A stretch of DNA of 64,000 nt from Varanus komodoensis (Eukaryota > Chordata > Lepidosauria > Squamata > Varanidae), in contig NW_025335268.1 in assembly GCF_004798865.1 (NCBI RefSeq), forward strand, positions 57,284,936 through 57,348,935, in the 5' to 3' direction. Position numbers and translations under genes: made by a program. Below are positions 1 through 15,129 of the stretch, one piece after another; positions within the stretch are counted from its first letter, which is position 1; each line of letters starts with the position of its first letter. The notes under the pieces are model-generated. The model saw only the letters and a program-made list of their open reading frames with translations. It had not been told where the DNA came from and made no database searches.

Positions 1-2482
<2,482 letters not shown>

Positions 2483-3220
2483 AATGGATACATGCTACAA
2501 AACTGAATGCTGATGTCTGTTGTGGTGCTTGTTCTTTGAAAATGTTTGGTCATTTCTAGTGTTTTTGTATTTTCTTTATATAATCCATGTTTTTCTACTT
2601 TTCAGTTCATAAAATGTTGGCACATCTTAAACTAAATGTTTTACAGTGAGACAGCTCTTTAAAAAGAGTGTAACTTTGTTCCAGTAGACCACTAAGTATT
2701 AAGCATGGGCAGCTGTTGGTAGAGTAGCAGATTAAAATTTCTGACATATCTTTAACTGTGCACTTTGTGAATTTTAAGTTATGAAGGCAATTAAGACTGA
2801 AGTTCCAGGGCAGCTATATGTACTAATGGGCCTTACTGTTGATGATGTAAAAGCAGGAAAGAAGGGTGTTACTCCATCAAGCACTACTATTCCTTGCTGG
2901 GACCTGAGTGGGAGAAGAACTTGAAGGATTGCACCCTAGTTCTCACTACAAGGTACATGTAGTGCTAGCAGCACTGGATACTGGAAAAAAAAACGAGGAT
3001 TTGGGGGAGTTTTACTGATGTTTTTATTAAATAATTATGGCCTTATTTGAATGTTTTGCAGTTTTTTTCTTCCTGGTATCTATTGTGTGATGATAATTTG
3101 CCTGCTTAAAATTTTGATTTTTCTCCCTTTGTGAAACTTTCTGACTTAGTCATTATGTGTAACTTATGTAACTGTTAGAAATAACAGTTTGATTTAAATA
3201 AATGGTTTGTTTTAAATGTT
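2483..3220 (+). other. WASF1: WASF1 3' untranslated region (approximate end)
   Basis: AT-rich sequence follows the WASF1 stop codon without a recognisable repeat up to the first good AATAAA, about 715 bases downstream. The end is an inference from that signal. A longer 3' UTR using later signals cannot be excluded. Confidence 0.6.
3197..3202 (+). promoter_or_regulatory. Candidate WASF1 polyadenylation signal AATAAA
   Basis: Canonical AATAAA followed by a T/GT-rich stretch (tggtttgttttaaatgtt), as expected of a downstream element, and in the right orientation for WASF1. Confidence 0.55.
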
Positions 3221-3589
3221 CCTAGTTGCTGCTTTTTTAAGCAGAAGATTAATTTGGAGAGCCATTAACTGCATTAGGTTATTATAATTTTGCAATGATT
3301 TTACAAATACATGCAAAACAATCTTGGCTTATGTAGCAGCCTAGCCAGCAGTATATTTCAGTTACATGCATGTCTCTACATGCACATTGATTGATGTTTA
3401 ATTTGAATTGTTTACTTTAACAGAGTTGCCCTTACATAAGCCTTGTCCAGCCTGGTGCCTCCAAATGTAGATTTCAGGTGACCTTCAGATCCAGTCAGAG
3501 TTCAGGAATTGGAGGGCAACAAGATGAGGAAGGCTGTCTTGCATCATATTTCCTTGCATCCTAGTACAGAAGCATTAACTAAGGACGTG

Positions 3590-3722
3590 CAAAAAGTGGG
3601 GCTAGAGAACCTGTTGCCACCCATATGCTGTTGGGTTCCAGTACCCATCAACCCTAGACAGCATGACCAGTTATCAGGAATTCAAGGGGTTGTAGTCCAG
3701 AAACAGCTGGGGGGACACACAA
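3590..3722. mobile_element. Palindromic squamate MITE, degraded
   Basis: The left half resembles the 'cctgttgcc...ttggg/actccaa' arm and the right half carries ggggttgtagtccag, the reverse-complementary arm of a roughly 130-bp palindromic non-autonomous DNA element seen several more times in this window. The best copy is at 16236-16363. Confidence 0.55.
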
Positions 3723-3819
3723 TTGTGATAAAGATTCTGTAATGGCATAGTTTGTTCATTTTGTGCCATAGGTTTGTTTGTTTTTCTAGCAGCAAACCAC
3801 TACCAATACCAGGGAGCGG

Positions 3820-4370
3820 ATTTATAAGCCCAGGTGGCTTAGCATGTTACTTGAATCTGCCATGGCTTATTAGGAGTAGCTTATAGCCACCCTGAGTAGT
3901 TCTGGCTTGTAATATCAGTTTTATAAACCACCTCCGTGCTTAAAGTTTTGTCCAAATCTGTACAATACTTTGAGCTCAGAGGTGACCAAAATCGTTACAG
4001 AGCTGTTTGGCAAAAGAGTCGCTGCTGCAGCCCAGTGAATCTGGCCTATGACAGCCATCCCAAAGTGCTCAAGTAGTGCTTGGGACAGTTCTCAGAGGCT
4101 TCCCCCACTGCTACCTGCCAAACTGGCTGGCCAACAAAGGACGATTCTTGGCCTTTTCTAGCAGGCTGCAAGCCATCACTGCAGCTTGCAAGGTCTACTT
4201 GCAAGTCAGGATGAGGACTGCGATTCCTGCCCTGCTGAGTGCTTCTGCAGGTACATGGGCCCTCACTTTACCCAATCACTTGGTTGCCACAGTGGCACCG
4301 CAAGTTCAATGTAAGCTTGGGCTGCTTTGTAAACCACCCAGAGCTTAAAGTGTTGTGTGAACAAGGCCAT
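3820..4370. repeat. Unidentified repeat-like block, possibly a palindromic hAT-type MITE
   Basis: Two related stretches, taaaccacctccgtgctta (about 3924) and taaaccacccagagctta (about 4330), bracket a GC-richer interior. The right end reads as the complement of a cttgttcacacaac-like end, a motif I associate with non-autonomous hAT elements in reptiles. No target-site duplication was found, so the call is weak. Confidence 0.3.
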
Positions 4371-5459
4371 CATTTACCCATGATTTTGAATACTTGTTGA
4401 ATTCAAATTGACAGGAACAAAACCAGTGTGGTGCCTGTGTTTCTTTTTTTTTACTGTCATATTTGGCTGCTGCTTGTTTTTATTTCTCTTTGCAGTACTC
4501 ATCAGGCAGCGACGGGTATCATAAATTACTACATTTCACAATCAAATGCTCAGCGAGAACAGTAGCAGGATGTAATGTTTACATTCAACTACATTAATAT
4601 GAATGGTGCAGAGATACTCTTGTCAGTAGAAAGAACAAAACTGTGTCAAGAAGAAGCTTTTTTAAAGCTGTGCCAAGAACTGTAAATCCTACCTGCTTCA
4701 ACTTGATTACTGTGGTAGGGCATGAATGTAAATCAATGAAAAGATATGATACATTCTGTTTATCTCCTAACCACTTTCCTGCGATTCTCCCCTTAAAAGT
4801 TTTCTCTACAGCAGCTCACTTGTGCTCTGTGGCCAAATGCTTTGCATGCACCTGTGCACAAACCTTCCTTCCCTGCCCATTGAGATCAGATCAGATCATT
4901 GAGGGGAGTGTTTAAGACATCCTGCATCCAGACTTTCTGATCCAGATTATAATCTTGTTTAGAGTAACTTGGGAGCCTCATTGGTTACAGGAGGATTTAT
5001 TTCTGAGGAAACAAAGGCTAGGGCTGTTCAGCAGGGCAAGGAAAGACTGATTTTCTTTTACCCATATTCTTCAAAGGCAGGATTTCTTTGGTCTCCTTGA
5101 GCAAAACCTCAGTGTCACGTTCAGCTCATTTAATTTTTTGGCTCCTCTGCATCAAGCCATTTATATTACTTATACCTTCTGAGCATTTTAAAATGAAACC
5201 TGATACTACTTTACCATTGCTAAAATTCTTGTTGCGGTGGCTCCATCTGGTCACATACTGGTTTGCTGTCCTAGTTTCCTGATTGCTGCCCTCCCTGCCC
5301 CCACTTTTTCATCTCTTTAAGTTACTTCTCTTTCAAGGTATCTGCTTAACAATACTTGCTTCTCCCTTGAGATGAATGCCATGAGAATTGAGCTCTTTAA
5401 GGGAGGAATTGCAGTTTTATTTAACATTTTCCTACACTGAGTTTAAGGATATGAACCCT
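4371..5459. other. Intergenic, nothing recognised
   Basis: AT-rich unique-looking sequence with a short T run near 4445. Open frames here are short and show no family resemblance. Confidence 0.5.
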
Positions 5460-7085
5460 CTCAAGCCAACCTCCAATACCTAATATATAAATAAAGCTTC
5501 AAATAAGCATTAATAAGAAACAGCAATAAACTAAACTAGCTAGCTCAGCGAAACACCACAATCCATTAAATAATTATAGCTAAAATAATTCCAATTTAAC
5601 AGCTGAATGAAATATCCTTATGGGATGCACACAGAATAACTCTTTAGAGCTCCTTTGAAGACCCAGAATAATGGAGCCTGCCTTACCCCAGTTGGCGATA
5701 TGTTTCATAAATGTTGGTCCACCACCAAAAAAGGCGGTGGACCAACATTTGTACCCACCAGTCTAGTTGTTCACATCAGTAGTTCTGTAGTAGGGCTTCT
5801 GTGCAGGTCGACTGATTTGAGTGAAAGCAATCCTTCAAGTCATTGGGATTCAAAAGTTTGGTCAAAAGCAGCACTGTAAATTGGGCTTGGAGATTCAGCA
5901 GCAACTGGTATAGTATGTTACGCTGTCTGACCACCTAGTTCCCACCATGCTCAAGTTGCCAAATTTTGTACCAGCTGAAGTTTTTCAACCATCTTTAAAG
6001 GCAGCCCTACCTACAGTACATTATAGTGTGGATTACTGAGGAAAGGTCTTGCCACTCAAGATAGGCTAGAATTCGCATAATAGCCTAAGCTGCTGAAAAG
6101 GATCCTGGCCACTATGCATGCTTGGCCTCTAATCCAAGAAGAATCTCACACTGCACACTTGTTTCTTCAGGAGATCAGCTGTAAATTTTCATCCAGAAAA
6201 TTGGGCTTTCCTATCCACAACACCTACTGTCAACAACCTGTTCACTCTTGACTATTCCAAAACTACTCCCAATGCTGATTCATGAGTTCATCAGGTTTCC
6301 TTGGACAAATAGATGGAAACAAGAGGTTCAATTAGGGATAGAAGGATCAGTCCATTTTTGGTCCTTGCCAGTTTCACATTTATGCATTGGTTCATTTCTG
6401 CATCAGTCTGCATTTTTAAAAAAAGTATAAAATTTGCATTTGTTTGAAAAGGTTTTTTTTGTTTTTGTTTTTTTTAACAAAATTGTGTTTTCTGTGTATT
6501 TAACCTAAAATACACATTTCAATATGCATTTTATTATGCTTTTAGAACTGAGAATTGTATCACAAAATTCAGATGGGTGATCCCATAGGTAACTGCAGTC
6601 CAATTTAAAAATTAGTTTGGCAAGTTACAGTCAGGTCAGGTCATTTAAAAATACAAAACTGAACAAAATCCTCAAGCATTCCCAGGTAGAGCTTTGTATC
6701 ACTGTATCACCTAAGCTTAACTCAGTGACCCAGAAAGATATGAATGGGCGATGGTATCCAAAACTACTGAAAAGTCCACAAGAACCAATGGGGTTGGATG
6801 CCCCTGGCAATCTACCAGGGGAACCTGTTTCCATCCTATTACCAGGTTTGCCCCTGAATTGAAATGAATCTAAATAATCGGTATTAGCATGACTAGTGTG
6901 GAAAAGCCACTTCATGCCCCAACATGCTATCTACAAAGATCAAAGTAGAGACTGCTTAGGTTTTATCTAAAAACAGTGGCTTCAACAAATTCTCACCACA
7001 AAGCACTGGGAACAACATCTAATGAGGCAATCCCCATCTCCAAGGTACAAATAGTCAACTAGGTTCTGGGCAATCTTACAAGGAA
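5460..7085 (-). mobile_element. Old L2/CR1-like LINE, degraded
   Basis: On the - strand this aligns by eye with the LINE family whose best copy is at 31754-33605. Stretches such as 'agctgaagtttttcaaccatctttaaaggcagccc' (about 5969-6005) correspond to the VRxLQ region. 'ggtatccaaaactactgaaaagtcca' (about 6754-6779) and the 'aaatgaatctaaataat' stretch (about 6862-6878) correspond to the reverse transcriptase AAFDTID and 'dpfqsaF' regions. It has no long open frame and heavy substitution. The middle (about 6130-6690) is not clearly LINE and may be a later insertion. Confidence 0.55.
5709..5750. repeat. 18-bp near-perfect hairpin
   Basis: Arm 5709-5726 (aaatgttggtccaccacc) pairs with 5733-5750 with a single mismatch across a six-A loop. 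It lies inside or beside the degraded LINE. Its function is unknown. It may be the palindromic remains of a small DNA element or a local inverted duplication. Confidence 0.7.
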
Positions 7086-7269
7086 GGGTGGACAAGGGGT
7101 CAGCCTCAGTCGTCCAAGCAGTTTATATGTTCAGGTTGCACAAACCAAAAAGGAAAAAGGAGGAAAAAATAATAACATGGTCAGATGGTGCAGTAGCTCT
7201 GTTGCAATCTCTGAATCTCATAACAATGGTATTCAGGTCAGCACAGATATGTGCCATCCTTTACGACAT

Positions 7270-7345
7270 CTCTCTCAGCCATCCTTTATGACACCTCAGG
7301 ATGGCTTACAGCAATAAAATCGGAGAACAATCAAAACAGTCCATG
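7270..7345 (-). mobile_element. LINE 3'-end fragment
   Basis: 'tttatgacacctcaggatggcttacagcaataaaa' matches the complement of the LINE family's 3' tail (compare the 'cctcgggg..gcttacaacaataaa' stretches near 30190 and 31820). Confidence 0.55.
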
Positions 7346-7402
7346 ATAAATTGGACAGAGCAAGACTTAGGGTTCAGACTGTTGCATCTCGGCCTACAGC
7401 AG

Positions 7403-7527
7403 CCTTCCTCAATCTGGTGCTTTCCAACTTTTTGAACTCAGACTCCCAGAATTCCTGGCCATTGGCAATGCTGGGTAAGGCTGATGGGAGCTCAAGTTCC
7501 AAAATATCTGGAAAAAAGACTGCCCTA
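7403..7527. mobile_element. Palindromic squamate MITE, degraded
   Basis: It contains cttcctcaatctggtgcttt..., 'ggccattggcaatgctgg' and 'gctgatgggagctcaagttccaaaatatctgg'. These are the arms and centre of the same palindromic MITE as at 16236-16363. Confidence 0.65.
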
Positions 7528-10000
7528 CACTATGGAGACCTTTAAACTTGCAAGTTGTCTTCTGTTTACAGCCTAATTGTTAACCAAGATGTTTTATCAC
7601 TTTTGCTCCTCAGGAGACCAGGGAGTTGACTGGTTTGGAGATGCTTAGGGATATTGTTCAAACAGAGATCAAGGCCACCTGAACCTGCTGGAAAATCCCT
7701 TAGAGCCCTCAGAAAATTCTGGATTCATCAGCTTTGGGGTGGAGCTTCAAATTCAGACCAGAAGGGAAAACATTGCACTTACCTTTCCCACAACTGGTGC
7801 ATTTAGTTGTGGGAAGTGTGACTGACACTGCAGTTTTCCATCTGGCAATTTCACCCTTCTTTAGCATGGTCCGTAATGGACCAAAAGCAGTATCCAAATA
7901 GGAACCGCTTGGAGCTTCATGAAGCCATTTGGAAAGGTGAGGAAGATGCGTAAGTCCCCATGTTATCTTGCCACTTTGGAAACTTGATCAAGTCTAATAA
8001 TTTTAGCACTGTGTGTCTCCTTAAATCTTTGTGATACTGAAATTAGAGTAGTTTTCCACAATGTTTGTTGTAGTTTGATGAATCCTGCTGCTGCATTTGC
8101 AAAGCCAAATGTCCCTTGGCAAAGGCTACAAAATTACTAAGTAAGAACAAAATAAAACCCTGTGAAACAGCAGAAACTGCCAACATGTCAGTGAACGTGT
8201 GGGTCTGCTCAGAGGGCATTTCTTGCCGCAAGTGAGAAGTCAGGAACTAGTCAGTGGGAACCAATTCACCATTCCAACTAGAAATAATACAATTGCTCAA
8301 TTCTGTAATTAGCCATGCTAGAAAACTCACTGGCTTCAGTTGAATTTACCCCATTCCCCAAGATGTTTATCTGCACATTAAATGCCCCGAGGAACCATCA
8401 CTTTCTACGAATTAGTGCCCCTTAGAAAACAAGTGTTGGCACTTTAAATAGAAGTCATGGTGGTACATCTTTGCGTGTTTCCATTTTTCCATGGAGAACA
8501 ACTTTAGAACATCATAGATTGGGGGGTTTGGCATGTGCTCCTGTAGTTTTATATTCCCATTCCCCAGACAGTTAAAAGAGCAAAAGGATAAAAGCTTAAA
8601 TCTATTTAGTTAACCAAAGGAAGATTTAAGGCACTGTTTAGTTTAGCATGCTGAAATAACTGAGCTCTTGAATTTTAACAGCCTGCGTAGGAAGGCACCA
8701 TAACTGACAGCTCAAGAACTCATTGCTGTTACACTTCCCAAAGTAGGCTGGTGATTATTCACATGTGGGTGGGAGGGTTTTTGGATTATTATTTATTTAT
8801 TTCCTGCCCTGTACTATCAAGCAATCCATTCTGCCTCTCACAAAGTCCCAACAAGCAGCTTGGATGGTTCTTTCTGCCTTCAGAGAAATAAGATTTGTGT
8901 GCCAAGAAGTGCTGCCAAAAATAACTGTGATGAATCACACTTAATCTGTAATCTGCATAAAGCAGGGTTTGGGGCTTTTTTTGGTCTCTTAATGCATTCT
9001 AATGAACAGATTAATTAGATATAAACTAACAACTATAAATATTTTGCCTGCAGATTAGCTTTCCAATCTTAACTTGAGAGAGATTTTCTATTTATAAGTG
9101 AGTGGTATTTTGCAAGATCATGGATCAACTGAGATTTGCCTAATGCTTTCTGCCCAAAAAACCACAGCCCATGGCATTTGCTTTCCCACTTGCTCCTGGA
9201 GAACACCCGCTCCTGGCAAATGGGCTGTCTGATCCATCTGCTATAAGGGGAAGCTGTGCTTTTGCTCACTGCTACTCAGCCCACATTTTACAGGCTTGCC
9301 ATAGCTATTGCTGCTCCTGGGGAATGGCTATCTGTACTCTGTGTACACCATCCTCTTTCTTAAAAAAAAAAAAAAAGAATTTGATAGGTCAAGTTATGAA
9401 TTGCACATCAAGTATGTAAAATAAACTCTGCATTCCAAACAAAAAGAAATGGAAAAAAAAACACTGTACAAAGTGGTCCACTCTCCATTTATTTTATTCT
9501 TCTCAATTTCCCTAATATTCCACACTATTTCAAACTTCCTACTGCTGTTTTACACTTCTCATTTCATTTTCTTCCAAAACCCCCTTTTAATCCCTTCTGC
9601 CAAAACTCTCATGATCTAACAAAACAGTGTTTTTCTCACATTCAAATTATTCTTGGTTGAAGTGTCTTTCTCTTCCCTCTGTTCCATAATCAGTTTTACA
9701 CACACACACAGCTTGAAACTGTTCTCTTTTGAACACACATAACCCATCCCAGTGCATCTAGCTTCATTACTGTCTTTAAATGATTGCTCTCTTTAGCCTT
9801 CTCAGTGTTAAGGTATGATCCTACTTCGGTGGGTGGATGGATTGGTGGATGGATGGTTCTAATTCCCCTGATGTGTGCTTTTATCCCATTAATCATGCAT
9901 AAAACAAATATTTCAAGGACCTCATTGTGCCTCAGCTTTCTCAGGCTTGGGGTATTTAAATTTTCCTAAGCTTCTAGAATTCAGTGCCAAAAGATCCTTC
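7528..10000. other. Intergenic, mostly unique sequence
   Basis: I see no gene or clear repeat here. Small items are a poly-A run (9361-9377), a short (CA)5 near 9700, and a ggatggattggtggatgga microsatellite (about 9835-9857). The stretch 8920-9060 is AT-rich with several TAAT-type homeodomain-like words, but nothing firm can be said. Confidence 0.45.
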
Positions 10001-10009
10001 ATGTATGCA

Positions 10010-10510
10010 ATGCACATGCCCATGTAAACGTAGGCAGGATGTAGGCAGACGATGATGGGGGCAGGCAGAACGCCAGGGCTCTGGTGCAAGGCTGGGCTCT
10101 GTAGCTTAGTAGGGTTAGAGCCTGGCAGCGTGGTCAACAGGCCGGGGACAGAAATGAGGCAGCAGGCAGTCCACTGTAGTACACAAAAGAGAGCATAGTC
10201 CAAGAACAGTCCAGTGGCCAAATGCCAGGGAAGCAGTCACATAAAGGAGGGAGGCCACAGGGACAGACAAGAATGGGCTGGAGCACAGTAGGGGCAAACT
10301 CGAGCATTCAGGATCAAAGAGGAGCAAGGCAGGAACAAACTGGAACAAGCAGTGACACACAGGAGTAATGCTGGGGCAAGGTTCAAGGCACAGGGATGCA
10401 AAGGGCCAGAGCACAAGAGAGGAACAGAGACAATTTGCATTGCAGAGAGCAGCAGCGCAGAGAGGCCCTTTGTGCTGCTTTCCAGGGCCCGGGCTGCAGC
10501 ACAGGATTGC
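10010..10510. repeat. Purine-rich, G/A/C block of unknown origin
   Basis: For about 500 bases the + strand is rich in short recurring words such as ggcagg, acaggg, caggaacaaactgg and gagcacag, unlike the AT-rich flanks. It opens many overlapping frames on both strands, which is a compositional effect. It may be a repeat I do not recognise or a decayed tandem array. Confidence 0.35.
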
Positions 10511-11104
10511 GTCTCATCCATCCCCAAAGTGCCTGCAAAGGTGTTCCTGGCAGTCTCGACACGTTCAAGAATCAATTCATAGCATAAAGGATATCACATG
10601 TCCTTTGCCAAACATTGGAGGAGGCAGTTCCATCTCGGTAAACACATGGGAAGAGAGACATGGGATATTGTTGAAGTCAGCATTAGCACCACCTCGAATT
10701 ACACTGAGCAAGCATAAGTGATCTCTAGCGCAATACCAGTAGGATCCACTGATGTGTTGGGCTTCCTGGGAAATCCTGCTGTGCCAGCTCACAATATTGT
10801 CCCTGTGCTAAAGCTCACTTACATTAGCATGATGTCCTTTACATTCATTTCAGTGATGTCTGGGATCCTGCCCATGTGCTGGGAGAATAGCTCGGGGCTC
10901 TGCATGCAGAAGGCTTCATGGCCAGTACAAGATGCTAGCAGCTGGAAGGATTTCAAGTGTCAGATCTGGGAAAGACTGAGGCTCTGAAGAGCTGCTGAAT
11001 TAGATGGGTTACAAATAGGAGGCTTAGACACAAAGTACCAGCTGCCAACCTATTTGCCCTACGAAGTGTGAATCAACTTTAAAGGGAGAGCATTGCTCAC
11101 TATT

Positions 11105-11190
11105 ACATTACATTACATTTATAATCCACCTTTTTTTAATTTGCAGGGAACTCAAGGCAGCTTACAGGGTTCTCCTCCTCTCCATTTTTT
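11105..11190 (-). mobile_element. LINE/SINE 3'-tail fragment
   Basis: 'tttataatccacctttttttaatttgcagggaactcaaggcagcttacagggttctcc' matches the complement of the common 3' tail (GGCTTGAGTTCC...) shared by the SINE and LINE copies in this window. Confidence 0.5.
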
Positions 11191-14100
11191 CAATATCTCT
11201 GTGTTCCTTTACATTTGTAGTCCCAGAATGGCTTCCTCTTGCTATATCCTTTCCTTATAGCAGCAGCTGCACAGTCTCTACAGATACAATTCGTTGTTTT
11301 GAACTCATGTTATGCTTTCAGAATCAGTGGAAAGAGGATGCTAAGAAGCTCAGGTATGCAGGTGTACAGCTAAGCCATCTGGCTTTCTTCCCCAATCATT
11401 CAATATAGTTAGAAATGCAAGTTTCGTGCCAAACACATCATTCCTTGACAGTAAAATACGTCTATCCTTCCTTCATTCCCTGACTTGTGAAAAAGAAAGG
11501 CAGTCGATAGTCACCATAGCTTTTGTAAATGTTGCATCCACATAAAAATATGAGATCCTCATAATCTGTATTTTGGTGGGATGGATGCAAAAGCTAAAGT
11601 TTCAGAATAGCCTCATATTACAATAAGCAATGACATTTTTGTTACACAAACAACTTAAATGTTATTAAAAGACTTCTTACAGGTTGTAATAAAAAGAATC
11701 TAGAATGTAGCTGACTGATGGCCACAACAGTTGCATTCTCATTTCTCTGACCAGCATTCTTGTCTTCTTTGCAATTTTACACTGCCCTTCTTCACTTCAC
11801 TAACAGTAGCCTTTTATTAATTTAAAAGATGTTTGTTAAGAGCAATGGCAACCCAGTCCTGAGCTGAAATGAATACTTCAACTTGGAGCCGTTTGCTTTA
11901 GGAAGGCATGGCTGCCCCCTGCTGTTCAGTATGCCCCTAGCTTTTCAAAAACAAAAATGGTCACGTGGCAACATTTGAGCTGGTTGACAATAGCACTGAG
12001 CTTTAGGGGGAAACTGAAGCAGTTACTATCTTTGAGTCAGCTAGGAACAATTTGTGAGTCAGGCTTTAAGGCTTCACTTCCAGCTGCTACATGTCTTGAG
12101 GCAACACCAGGCACAACCCGAGAGGCATAAACTCACCGGTGTTATCAACCATTGTGGTTCTACCTTCCTGGAAACAGACTTACGCGAGAGCCACCCTTCC
12201 AGAACAAGCACCAGTGGAGGATTTCCAAATTCTCAGGAATGAGCAAGTGCAATTGCTCCCACAGAGGAAGGTAACAGTTATGACGGAAGTGTAAGAGATG
12301 GAGTTTCTGCAGTAGGCAGCAATGAGTAAGCACAGCTTATAGACAGATTCTGAGATGGGAAATCTAACCCCTTGTTAATGATCTCATCCCTTTTCCAAGA
12401 AGACCAGGTTAGCATTCATGACAACCTTGGGAGAGAGGGTTAGACTAGTGATAGTTCAACCTAGGACTGCACTGCCGGTAAACATAGACAATGCTGAGTG
12501 AGATGAGCCAATGATGTAACTCAATATTGAACAGCTTCCTCTGTTCCTCTGCCTTGGTGAAGGCCAAGTAGTTCAGGCTACTCTACCTGTAACAGTAGTA
12601 GAAGGACCCACTTTCTCATTCCAAAACATTCCATGTTGCAGAGAATTACCTCCAACACAACTTAGGTAGACAGCACTTGTGCAATGGGACTTGCCTTCTC
12701 CTCACACAATGCACCATCTCTGTGCTTCACATCAGCTCTGAAGGGTCTCCAGAAGGATGGACTGCAATACCAGGCAGACTAGATTTGGCCTGCAGGCCTG
12801 AACTGTAGTACCCCTAGCCTCAAATGGTAAAATATATTGGTGAAGCCAGATTTTTATTTTGAAATGACTGATTATTTTTCATGCCTATGAAACACATTTT
12901 TTTCCTGCACAGGTAGTAAGGTAATATATGGGCTGAATTCCAACCAAAGGGAATAGCTGAAAGTAACTTCAGCCTTTGGGTGCAATCTTATGCCTACTTG
13001 TCTCAGAAAAAGCCCCACCGAACATTTCTGGGTTGCATTGTAGACAGTCATAAAGATGCTCTGTTTACTTCCTGTTGTACCATGAGAAATACAGCATCCC
13101 ACACGAACTGATCACCTGCCATTGTGGAGGGATGTTGCTTTCTGCAATGCTTGAGTCATGGTGCTGGTGTTCGACATGCAATTAAAATCTAACAAAAGTC
13201 TAATGGAAATTAGAAGTGTGTTCGTGTGTGCAAGAGAGTATAAATTCATGCAACACTCTGTGAAACTGAACATCTGCACCAACAGGTGGCAGCATTTCCC
13301 TGCTTTTCATACTCCAGAGCTGATTCTCAGAACCTTTGGGGAACAGCTGTCTTACGTGAGCTTTTATGTGCATGTAGGAAGCCTGTGTTCCCATAACTGT
13401 AATCACATTGGAATATGGCATCTACGTGGATTTTTCTGTGTGCACATGCACTGGGGAGTCATGCCTGATACTTGGCTCCTATTAATATATATGCTGGTAG
13501 GAGGTTAAAGGTCATGTATGAAGTTGCATAGGATGTACACATGCTTCTGTGAAGAAATATTAAGTGAGATTTATCCATGTTACAGAAGCAACAGCTTTAA
13601 GGACATGATTAGGGCAGTACAATAATGAGCAATCCCTGCATTCTGTGGCCATCACAGCAGTGATAACTATGGATGGATTCACTTGTCACTGCATCACTTC
13701 CCTGTGCCTTCCCCCTTGCTGCTCCAAGGAATTCAGTCAAATGTTGTCTATGAGAAAAGGTTCCCCATCTTTTACCCTCACTATAGCCCTCTCTAATCTT
13801 CTTTTTTCCATGAAACCTTTGACACAATGTTCTAGTCCTCATCTTAGAACCTCCTCTGTTTTTCCCCTGTTCACCTGTGTCTCCATGGCTTTCCCCTCTC
13901 TTAGTTCCCCTTCCCTAGATCAGAGGAAACCACTGCCTTGTGCTTTGCAAAGTACTGTGAGAGAGACGGTGCCCAAGAAATTTCAGAGGAGCAAAGCAAT
14001 AACTGTTGCTACCCGTTTGGCCCCTGCATCCAAACGAGACCAGAAAAGCCTGAGAAGAAACTGCATGGAAATGGCTCCCAAACCAACTCTGCCATAACAT

Positions 14101-14360
14101 GTGAGCTGCCCTTCTTGGCTGCAATGGGAGGAGGTGAAAGCGAGAGAAGCCTAACAAGTGGCTAGAAACACGGCAGTGTGGAAACAAAGCATGTTTTAGC
14201 TAGAAACCATAGAAGCCATTCTGAGGAGTGTGTGTGAGCATGAGGGAAAGAGAGCTTCTGTTACTGCCAGGCTTTCTATCTTTCCAGTGAGCCTACAGGC
14301 AAAATCTTATGAAGTTCAAGCTATTTAAATCAGGTCAGAGGCAGCCTCTTTAGTCTCACG
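11191..14360. other. Intergenic, nothing firm
   Basis: Unique-looking sequence. About 12930-13060 ('gggctgaattccaacc', 'gggtgcaatcttatgcc') resembles a decayed squamate MITE with the tgcaatcctatgc end. The open frames between 13.1 and 14.2 kb look random. Confidence 0.4.
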
Positions 14361-14384
14361 GTCAAGCTTTTTCTAAAGGGGCCA

Positions 14385-14676
14385 GTTGACAGGTGCCAGT
14401 GGGTGTGCCGGCAGCGGGACGCGGGCCGATGAGGGGGCAGGGCACGCACACGAGTGAGGCAGGGATGGGGGTGTGCGGGGCAAGGTGCTGGTTTGCTTGC
14501 GAGGAGATTGTTTTCTCCACACGAGTCCAAAATGACCTCCTCATGAGCAAGCCCTGCGCCCGCACATGCCTGTGTGAGCACCCTGCAAGTGCAAAACCTG
14601 TGGGGCGGGCCGGTTAAATGGGCATGGCGGGCCGGATCTGGTCCATGGGCCTTAGTTTGAGGACCCATGAGCTAGA
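14385..14676 (-). mobile_element. hAT-like non-autonomous DNA transposon, GC-rich
   Basis: The right end ('gcgggccggatctggtccatgggccttagtttgaggaccca') is the complement of a hAT/Charlie-type terminus beginning CAGGGGTCCTCAAACTAAGG. The interior is strongly GC-rich and CpG-containing against an AT-rich background. I could not place the other terminus or an 8-bp target duplication, so the left boundary is compositional. Confidence 0.5.
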
Positions 14677-14737
14677 CCAATAATAGGTTCATGTAGCTTC
14701 AGAACCGGCCTACCGCTATTTACCTGTAAAGTCTGTG

Positions 14738-14850
14738 TGAGCCATTTGTGGCCCTCCAGATATTTCGGAAGAACCCCCCAGTCACCCTCACCAGTGCCCA
14801 CACTGGCCAGTGAGTGACAGGCCAAACCATCTGGAGGGCTGCATAAGTGA
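14738..14850. mobile_element. Palindromic squamate MITE, degraded
   Basis: The ends 'tgtggccctccagatattt' and 'aaaccatctggagggctgca' are reverse complements, as in the palindromic MITE family at 16236-16363. The centre has diverged. Confidence 0.55.
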
Positions 14851-15129
14851 TGCACCCTGCTGTTACGTGTGTGTACAGACATTTAAAATAAATAAATAAT
14901 AATTCAACATGGACAGGCAGGAAGGGGAACAACTCTTACCCCCAGACGCTCCCATCTTCCCCTGAAATGGCTCTTTCCCAGCTGCTTTTGTTTTGATGAG
15001 GCTTTGAAAGTTCCAGCACAAACGCACATAAGATGGGGGAGAAGAAATCTGGGGAAGAAAAGTATGGATGGAAGTGTTGAGTTTCTCTCTCCCTACCGTC
15101 ACACTGCATATTAATCTCCCCTTCATCTG

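Noticed and set aside
13645-14097. 150-codon frame on +
   Set aside because: Ser/Thr/Pro-rich with no recognisable domain. An overlapping frame on the other strand is equally open.
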